NCBI GenBank assembly: GCA_016195115.1
Contig: JACQAI010000073.1
Span: 1-5,319 of the forward strand
Reading direction: 5' to 3'
DNA from: Pseudomonadota bacterium
Lineage (GTDB): Bacteria > Pseudomonadota > Alphaproteobacteria > Elsterales > Elsteraceae
DNA: 5,319 nt
Part shown: positions 1 through 5,319 of the stretch, in pieces
How positions within the stretch are numbered: position 1 is the stretch's first letter
How the letters are laid out: every line of letters starts with the position of its first letter
Made by a program: the position numbers and the translations under genes
The notes under the pieces: model-generated
Seen by the model: the letters and a program-made list of their open reading frames with translations, nothing else
Databases searched by the model: none
What the model was told of the DNA's origin: nothing

Positions 1-1379
<1,379 letters not shown>

Positions 1380-1383
<4 letters not shown>

Positions 1384-1745
1384 TGAAGCGTATCCTGGTG
1401 ATCGAGGATCAGGAGGACAACCGTCAGATCATGCGCGATCTGCTGACCAGTGCCGGCTACGAGATGATCGAGGCGGTCGACGGCGCGCAGGGCGTCGCGC
1501 TCGCGGCCGAGCACAAGCCGGACCTGATCCTGATGGACATCCAGCTGCCCGTGGTCGACGGCTACGAGGCGACGCGGCGCATCAAGGCCCAGCCTGCGCT
1601 TGCCGCCATCCCGATCATCGCCGTGACCTCGTACGCGCTGAGCGGCGACGACCAGAAGGCGTTCGCCGCCGGCTGCGACGGCTACGTCACCAAGCCGTTC
1701 AGCCCGCGCCAGCTCTTGGCAAAGGTCCGCGAGCATCTCAAGTGA
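1380..1745 (+). CDS. Single-domain response regulator, CheY/DivK-like
   Basis: This 121-residue protein is one receiver domain and nothing else. It has the acidic pocket E9-D10, the phospho-acceptor D53 in LILMDIQLP, the switch Thr T83 in IAVTSYA and the conserved K105 in YVTKPFS. The stretch SYALSGDDQKAFAAGCDGY resembles alphaproteobacterial DivK and related lone receivers. With no output domain, it must act by protein contact or as a phosphate shuttle or sink. Its start overlaps the kinase stop (ATGA) and its stop overlaps the next start (GTGA), which makes it the middle cistron of a coupled three-gene operon. The likely partner is the upstream kinase. DivK itself is not claimed: orthology to the cell-cycle protein cannot be judged from sequence alone, and many kinases have such a neighbour. 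Confidence 0.95.
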
Positions 1746-2854
1746 GGGATCCCGCGCTGATCCTGGTGGTCGACGACAACGAGGCCAACCTCGACATTTT
1801 GGAGACCCGGCTGGCGTCGCAAGGCTACGCGACCGCGCGCGCCATGGACGGCGAGGCAGCGCTAGCCGTGGCGCGCGAGCAAGAACCCGACCTGATCCTG
1901 CTCGACATCATGATGCCCAAGATCGACGGCATCGAGGTCTGCCGCCAGCTCAAATCGGACGCCGCGTTGCCGTTCACACCGATCATCCTGGTCACCGCCA
2001 AGGCCGACACCAAGGACGTCGTGCGCGGGCTCGACGCCGGCGCCGACGACTATCTGACCAAGCCGGTCGACCAGGCGGCGCTGAGCGCGCGCGTGCGCTC
2101 GATGCTGCGCATCAAGGCGCTGCACGATACGGTGCAGCACCAAAGCCGCGAGCTCGCGGACTGGAACGGCACGCTGGAGGCCAGGGTCGCCGCCCAGCTC
2201 GCCGAGCTCGAGGGCGCCCAGCGCATGCGCCGCTTCCTGTCGCCGCAGCTCGCTGACGTCATCCTCAAGTCGGGCGACGACAAGCTGCTCGAGAGCCACC
2301 GCCGCGAGATCACCGTGGTGTTCTGCGACCTGCGCGGCTTCACGGCGTTCGCCGAGAGCGCCGAGCCCGAAGAGGTGATGGCGGTGCTCAACGAGTACCA
2401 CGCCGCCATGGGCGCGCTGATCTTCGAATACGAGGGCACGCTCGAGCGCTTCACCGGCGACGGCCTGATGGTGTTCTTCAACGATCCGATGCCGTGCCCC
2501 GACCCGGCGGCGCGCGCCGTCCGCATGGCGGCGGCGATGCGCGTGCGGCACGGCGCGCTCAGCGTCAAATGGCAGAAGCTCGGCCACGAGCTCGGCTTCG
2601 GCGTCGGCATCGCGAGCGGCTTCGCGACCTTGGGCAAGATCGGTTTCGAGGGACGGTTTGATTACGGAGCAATAGGCTCGGTCACCAACCTGGCGGCGCG
2701 GCTGTGCGACCATGCCCAGCACGGCCAGATCCTGATCAGCCAACGCGTCGAGGCGGCGCTCGATGGCCTCGCCCGCACCGAGGCGCTGCCGGTGCTCGAG
2801 CTCAAGGGCTTCCGCCGTCCAGTCGGCGTCTACAACGTGGTCGACTTGGCCTAG
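1742..2854 (+). CDS. Response regulator with class III nucleotide cyclase output
   Basis: This 370-residue protein starts at GTG 1742, which overlaps the preceding TGA. The frame stays open further upstream, but that part only shadows the previous gene, and the receiver fold begins directly after this GTG (ALILVVDDNEAN). Residues 5-123 are a receiver with D11-D12, phospho-acceptor D55 (LLDIMMPKIDG), T85 and K107. Residues 127-165 form a likely coiled-coil linker ending in RMRRFLSPQLAD. Residues 188-366 are a class III cyclase domain, with metal-binding D196 (FCDLRGFT) and D240 (FTGDGLMVFF) and transition-state residues N316 and R320 (TNLAAR). The base-selecting positions are R236 and G309 rather than Lys with Asp or Thr, so cAMP is probable by family habit but cGMP cannot be excluded. 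The protein is probably soluble, with phosphorylation of D55 tuning dimerisation and catalysis. The domain assignment is firm; the product is uncertain. Confidence 0.94.
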   Translation: MRDPALILVVDDNEANLDILETRLASQGYATARAMDGEAALAVAREQEPDLILLDIMMPKIDGIEVCRQLKSDAALPFTPIILVTAKADTKDVVRGLDAGADDYLTKPVDQAALSARVRSMLRIKALHDTVQHQSRELADWNGTLEARVAAQLAELEGAQRMRRFLSPQLADVILKSGDDKLLESHRREITVVFCDLRGFTAFAESAEPEEVMAVLNEYHAAMGALIFEYEGTLERFTGDGLMVFFNDPMPCPDPAARAVRMAAAMRVRHGALSVKWQKLGHELGFGVGIASGFATLGKIGFEGRFDYGAIGSVTNLAARLCDHAQHGQILISQRVEAALDGLARTEALPVLELKGFRRPVGVYNVVDLA

Positions 2855-2864
2855 CCGTGCCCGC

Positions 2865-3473
2865 TTACATGCCTTCCTTGTCGACGTAGAAGCCGTTCGG
2901 GGGCGGATAGGCCGCGGCCAGCCAGGCCGGGCCGCCGTGCGCCACCCACGCGCCGGCCGCGATCCGCGCGCACGCCACCAGCACCGCCAGGTCGTCGTCG
3001 CGGAACGTGTCGCGCGCCTGCGCCGCCATGAGGAGCTGGCCGAGCAACGCGCCCTTCCAGAAGATCGGCGCGAAGATCGCCGAACCCATGCGCGAGGTCT
3101 TGAGATATTGGCGAAACCCGCCGTGCTCGTCGGTGTTCTTGAGGATCAGGTTGCTGCGGTTGGCGTAGACCCAGCCCGGATGGCCGCCGTCGATCGGCAC
3201 CAGCAGGCGCTCCTGCTCGGGCGGAAAGTTCAGGTTGCCGACCAGCATGTGGTAGCGCGTGTCCGGGGTGACGAAGAAGCCGCCGGCGACGAAGTACTGG
3301 CGCTCGCCCGGCTTGAGGCTGCCGGGCCTGAGGTGCGCCGCGCGGTCGCCGAGCACGGGATAGTACGCGCTGGCGAGGGCGCGGATCGCCGGCTCCGGCC
3401 CGTCGGCGGCGAGCGCGGCGGCGCCGGCGTCGGCGAGCATCGCGAGCGCGGGCCTGAGATCGGCGATGGTCAT
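2865..3473 (-). CDS. Small GAF-domain protein in an ECF sigma operon
   Basis: This 202-residue protein starts at ATG 3473 (MTIADLRPAL). The frame is open further upstream, but that part lies out of frame across the anti-sigma gene and is low-complexity shadow. GAG sits 7 bases and GAGG 12 bases before the ATG. Residues 1-25 are an Ala-rich helix. Residues 27-178 look like a single GAF domain: a central strand region RYHMLVGNLNF, the GHPGWVYANR turn, then SAIFAPIFWKGALLGQLL and a closing helix DDDLAVLVACARIAAGAW, the usual GAF ending. The last 20 residues are a Pro/Tyr-rich tail. There is no signal peptide, membrane span or output domain, so it is probably a cytosolic sensor or binding partner. 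It starts 14 bases after the anti-sigma stop and is likely co-transcribed with it. Ligand and partner are unknown; a role in signalling to the sigma/anti-sigma pair is inference. Confidence 0.85.
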   Translation of the reverse strand: MTIADLRPALAMLADAGAAALAADGPEPAIRALASAYYPVLGDRAAHLRPGSLKPGERQYFVAGGFFVTPDTRYHMLVGNLNFPPEQERLLVPIDGGHPGWVYANRSNLILKNTDEHGGFRQYLKTSRMGSAIFAPIFWKGALLGQLLMAAQARDTFRDDDLAVLVACARIAAGAWVAHGGPAWLAAAYPPPNGFYVDKEGM

Positions 3474-3487
3474 CGCGGCGCTCGACC

Positions 3488-4237
3488 TCAGCTCGCCGGG
3501 CGCGGCGGCGGCCCGTCGGTCGCGATCACGGTGCCCGAGAGCACGACCGGTCCGGTCGGCGCGCCGGTCGGCGAGCCGCTCGCCGGCTCGACCGTGATCG
3601 CCAAGGTCGCGCCCGGGCGCAGCAGCACCGGCAGCTGCTCGATGGCGCGGCCCTCGGGCGGCAGCAGGCCGAGCGAGCGCGGCGGCTCGCCCGGCCCGGC
3701 GATCAGCCACAGCTCGAACGCCCGCCCGGCCGGCGGCGCCAGGGTCTTGAGCGCGCGCAGCTCGAGCCGCGTGCCGGCCGGGTTGGCGAGCGCCAGCCAA
3801 GCGGCTTGGCGGGCATCGTCGACCAGCACCGCGACGGCCGGGCGCGGCGTCGGGCCGCGCTCGGCCAGCGGCACCGTGAGGAGCCCGGCGATCGCCAGAG
3901 CCAGGACCGCGAGCGCGCCGGCGCCGAAGGCGAGGTTGCGCCACAGGGCGACGCTGTCCCACAGGCGCGCGCGCGGCGCCGGTGCCAGTGCGGGCGGCGC
4001 CAGCGCGCGCTCGATCGCCGGCCACAAGGTGGCCGGTGGTGCAACGGGCGCGACCGCGAGGCCGAGCGGCGCGAAGCGATCCTCCCAGGCGCGCACCTGT
4101 GCCCGCAACGTCGGCTCGCGCGCCAGGCGGGCCTCGAAAGCCTGGCGCTCGGCGCCGCGCAAGGTGCCGAGCACGTACTCGCCGGCGAGCACGTCGAGCG
4201 CCGGATCATCCGGCTCCGGCGCGCGCGGATCAGTCAT
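3488..4237 (-). CDS. RskA-like membrane anti-sigma factor
   Basis: This 249-residue protein probably holds the sigma factor encoded just upstream. Residues 14-60 are an anti-sigma domain of the RskA kind (DVLAGEYVLGTL, then a helix QAFEARLAREPTLRAQV). One membrane helix spans about 101-123 (FGAGALAVLALAIAGLL). Residues 131-245 match the C-terminal extracytoplasmic RskA domain, with its signature phrases FELWLIAGPGEPPRSLGLL and LAITVEPASGSPTGAPTGP. The protein has no cysteine at all, so it is not a zinc-binding (ZAS) anti-sigma factor and is unlikely to sense redox through thiols. Its ATG overlaps the end of the sigma gene by 8 bases and lacks a clear Shine-Dalgarno, which fits translational coupling and matched amounts of the two proteins. 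RskA relatives are released by regulated membrane proteolysis; whether this one is cannot be seen here. Confidence 0.93.
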   Translation of the reverse strand: MTDPRAPEPDDPALDVLAGEYVLGTLRGAERQAFEARLAREPTLRAQVRAWEDRFAPLGLAVAPVAPPATLWPAIERALAPPALAPAPRARLWDSVALWRNLAFGAGALAVLALAIAGLLTVPLAERGPTPRPAVAVLVDDARQAAWLALANPAGTRLELRALKTLAPPAGRAFELWLIAGPGEPPRSLGLLPPEGRAIEQLPVLLRPGATLAITVEPASGSPTGAPTGPVVLSGTVIATDGPPPRPAS

Positions 4238-4778
4238 GGCCGAGGCAATCGCGCAGCCGGATCAGCGCGCGGCGCACCCAGCTCTTGACCGTGCCGAGCG
4301 GGCTCGCCAAGCGCGCCGCGACCTCCTCGTGGGTCGCGCCGTCGAAGAACGCCAGCACGATGGCGCGCCGTTGGGTCTCGGGCAGCGCCTCGAGGCAGGC
4401 CCTGAGGCGGCGCCCGGCCTCGGTCGCGGCCAGCCGTTCGAAGGCATCGGGATCGCTGTCGACCAGGCGCCCGGTCCGCGCGTCGTCGAGCGCGGTGGTG
4501 CGGCGCGCCCGCGCGGTCAGGTCGAGGGCGCGGTTGCGCGTGATGGTGGCGAGCCACGCCATCGCCGTGCCGCGCGACGGATCGTAGGACTGCGCCTTGC
4601 GCGCGACCGCGACGAACACGTCCTGGACGACCTCCTCGGCGATGCTGGACTGCCGGGTGATACGGACCGCCAGCGCGAAAAGATGCGGCGCGGCCTCGCG
4701 GTAGAGCGCGGCCAGCGCGTCGCGATCGCCCCGGCCGACGGCCAGCAGCAGCCCGGCGGTCGGCTCAGGCGTCAGCAT
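4230..4778 (-). CDS. ECF RNA polymerase sigma factor, SigK-like
   Basis: This 182-residue protein (MLTPEPTAGL) has the normal length for an extracytoplasmic-function sigma factor. Sigma region 2 spans about 22-90, with the core-binding and -10 recognition part in AEEVVQDVFVAVARKAQSYD and AMAWLATITRNRALDLTAR. Region 4 spans about 124-177, with LEALPETQRRAIVLAFFDG followed by the -35 helix-turn-helix HEEVAARLASPLGTVKSWV. Regions 1 and 3 are absent, as expected for ECF factors. The RskA-type partner downstream suggests the SigK/SigL-like branch. The start at 4778 is chosen because homologous sequence begins there. A longer form from ATG 4871 would add 31 residues with no sigma-like pattern. No good Shine-Dalgarno precedes 4778, so the start remains slightly open. 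Target genes are unknown. Confidence 0.94.
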   Translation of the reverse strand: MLTPEPTAGLLLAVGRGDRDALAALYREAAPHLFALAVRITRQSSIAEEVVQDVFVAVARKAQSYDPSRGTAMAWLATITRNRALDLTARARRTTALDDARTGRLVDSDPDAFERLAATEAGRRLRACLEALPETQRRAIVLAFFDGATHEEVAARLASPLGTVKSWVRRALIRLRDCLGHD

Positions 4779-4818
4779 AGCGCCGCGGCGGGCGGTTCGA
4801 CACAAGCATGGCGGGATC

Positions 4819-4848
4819 GCGTGATCATAATGCCCCGCGGTGATACGC
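4819..4848. repeat. Imperfect inverted repeat in the sigma leader/promoter
   Basis: GCGTGATCA (4819-4827) and TGATACGC (4841-4848) are inverted copies apart from one extra G in the left arm, around a 13-base spacer. The right arm covers the candidate -10 element, so it could be an operator or, if transcribed, a leader hairpin. The TGATCA core is itself a perfect palindrome. Short repeats of this kind arise by chance in GC-rich DNA. Confidence 0.35.
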
Positions 4849-4869
4849 CGGTGCCGTCCGACCGGATGC
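4842..4869 (-). promoter_or_regulatory. Candidate ECF-type promoter of the sigma operon
   Basis: Read on the minus strand, GCATCC (4869-4864) and CGTATC (4847-4842) are separated by 16 bases. This resembles ECF promoters, and from memory it is close to the CCATCC/CGAAT pattern reported for mycobacterial SigK. It would give a leader of about 55-60 bases before the ATG at 4778 and would fit autoregulation. A sigma-70-like TATGAT on the same strand (4829-4824) lacks a good -35 partner. The call rests on one site and pattern resemblance only. Confidence 0.4.
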
Positions 4870-4876
4870 ATGCCCG

Positions 4877-4904
4877 GCGCAATTTCGCCTCCCGAAAATC
4901 GCGC
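4877..4904 (-). terminator. Hairpin directly downstream of aat, possible terminator
   Basis: The arms 4877-4887 and 4893-4904 pair over 11 positions, including one G-U wobble and one bulged base, around the 5-base loop at 4888-4892. The hairpin begins one base after the aat stop codon. There is no U-tract after it on either strand, so it is not a textbook intrinsic terminator. It may instead stabilise the aat mRNA 3' end or give only partial termination. On the minus strand the loop reads GGAGG. Confidence 0.5.
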
Positions 4905-4905
4905 A

Positions 4906-5319
4906 TCAGCCCACGGTGTAGCGCTGCAGCGCCGCCGCCGGCAGCTCGGCCGGGAACCGCGCGCGCGCCCTCAGCGCGATGCGCAGGCGCCTGCGGTAGT
5001 CCGCGCGGGGGATTTCGATCGCGCCGAAGCGGGCGAGATGCGCCGTGACGAACTGCGTGTCGAGCAGGCGGTAGCCGCCGGCGGTCATGCGCGCGACCAG
5101 ATGGACCAGCGCCACCTTGCTGGCGTCCTCGACGCGGCTGAACATGCTCTCGCCGAAGAACGCGCCGCCGATCGCCACGCCGTAGAGCCCGCCGACCAGC
5201 CGGTCGTCCTGCCAGCACTCGACGCTGTGGGCGTAACCGGTGTCGAACAGCGCGCCGTAGAGCGTGCGGATCTCGTCGTTGATCCAGCTGTCCGGCCGCG
5301 CCGCGCTCGGCTCGGCGCA
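4906..5319 (-). CDS. aat: Leucyl/phenylalanyl-tRNA-protein transferase (N-terminus missing)
   Basis: This gene gives 137 C-terminal residues; the frame remains open to the window edge. Aat moves Leu or Phe from charged tRNA onto proteins with N-terminal Lys or Arg, marking them for ClpS/ClpAP degradation in the cytosol (bacterial N-end rule). Family-specific phrases are present: SWINDEIRTLYGALFDTGYA, then AHSVECWQDDRLVGGLYGVA, FFGESMFSRVEDASKVAL, then LLDTQFVTAHLARFGAIEIP, and a basic tail region YRRRLRIAL. A later in-frame GTG at 5178 is internal and not the start, since conserved Aat sequence continues upstream of it. The gene lies on the same strand as the sigma operon, 127 bases ahead of it, with a hairpin after its stop, so it is probably a separate transcription unit. 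Nothing suggests a functional tie with the sigma factor. Confidence 0.96.
   Translation of the reverse strand, partial: CAEPSAARPDSWINDEIRTLYGALFDTGYAHSVECWQDDRLVGGLYGVAIGGAFFGESMFSRVEDASKVALVHLVARMTAGGYRLLDTQFVTAHLARFGAIEIPRADYRRRLRIALRARARFPAELPAAALQRYTVG

Noticed and set aside
1862..2743. Minus-strand open frames opposite the cyclase
   Set aside because: They are His/Arg/Val-rich antisense translations of a conserved catalytic domain; no family signature or plausible ribosome site was seen.
2303..2839. Reading the output domain as a diguanylate cyclase (GGDEF)
   Set aside because: There is no GGDEF-like signature; FCDLRGFT, FTGDG and TNLAAR are class III adenylate/guanylate cyclase motifs.
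3474..4025. N-terminal extension of the GAF protein to 386 residues
   Set aside because: It overlaps the well-supported anti-sigma gene in another frame and is Ala/Arg/Gly-rich shadow; ATG 3473 has a nearby GAG/GAGG and gives a compact GAF protein.
3488..4237. Zinc-binding (ZAS) redox anti-sigma factor
   Set aside because: The protein contains no cysteine, so the HxxxCxxC-type site cannot exist; the C-terminal domain is RskA-like.
2763..5048. A 761-codon open frame on the plus strand across the sigma, anti-sigma and GAF genes
   Set aside because: It runs antisense to three genes with clear families, and its translation is Arg/Ala/Gly/Ser-rich without domain motifs. Long antisense open frames are expected in GC-rich DNA, where stop codons are rare.

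Overview
This is a GC-rich window (by eye about two thirds or more G+C, with strong G/C preference at third codon positions). It carries six protein-coding genes in two converging blocks, with almost no non-coding DNA. Two traits suggest an alphaproteobacterium: a DivK-like single-domain regulator next to a GAF histidine kinase, and a leucyl/phenylalanyl-tRNA-protein transferase beside an RskA-type sigma/anti-sigma pair. Genus and species cannot be read from this window.

Plus strand, 1-2854: a signalling operon. It opens with the 3' part of a multi-GAF sensor histidine kinase whose start lies upstream of the window. A 121-residue lone receiver domain of CheY/DivK type follows, then a receiver-coiled coil-class III nucleotide cyclase. 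Both junctions are 4-base overlaps (ATGA at 1380-1383, GTGA at 1742-1745), so the three genes are probably translationally coupled. The simplest reading is a kinase that phosphorylates one or both receivers and so controls synthesis of a cyclic nucleotide. The cyclase has its metal and transition-state residues. The two positions that normally choose ATP or GTP are non-standard (Arg and Gly), so the product is uncertain.

Minus strand, 4778 down to 2865: a second operon, made of an ECF sigma factor, its RskA-like membrane anti-sigma factor and a small GAF-domain protein. The sigma and anti-sigma genes overlap by 8 bases, and the GAF gene starts 14 bases after the anti-sigma stop. The tight spacing suggests the GAF protein belongs to the same regulatory unit. 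The operon runs into the cyclase gene end to end, with only 10 bases between the two stop codons.

Minus strand, 5319 down to 4906: the C-terminal 137 residues of Aat, an N-end-rule enzyme, cut off by the window edge. The 127-base gap between aat and the sigma gene is the only regulatory-sized spacer. It holds a stable-looking hairpin right after the aat stop, a candidate ECF-type promoter and a second imperfect inverted repeat. I see no RNA gene, CRISPR array, insertion sequence or other mobile element.

The window is mostly recognisable regulatory machinery. The points most worth checking are the atypical cyclase specificity residues, the paired-receiver layout, the GAF protein tied to an ECF/RskA pair, and the structured aat-sigma spacer.
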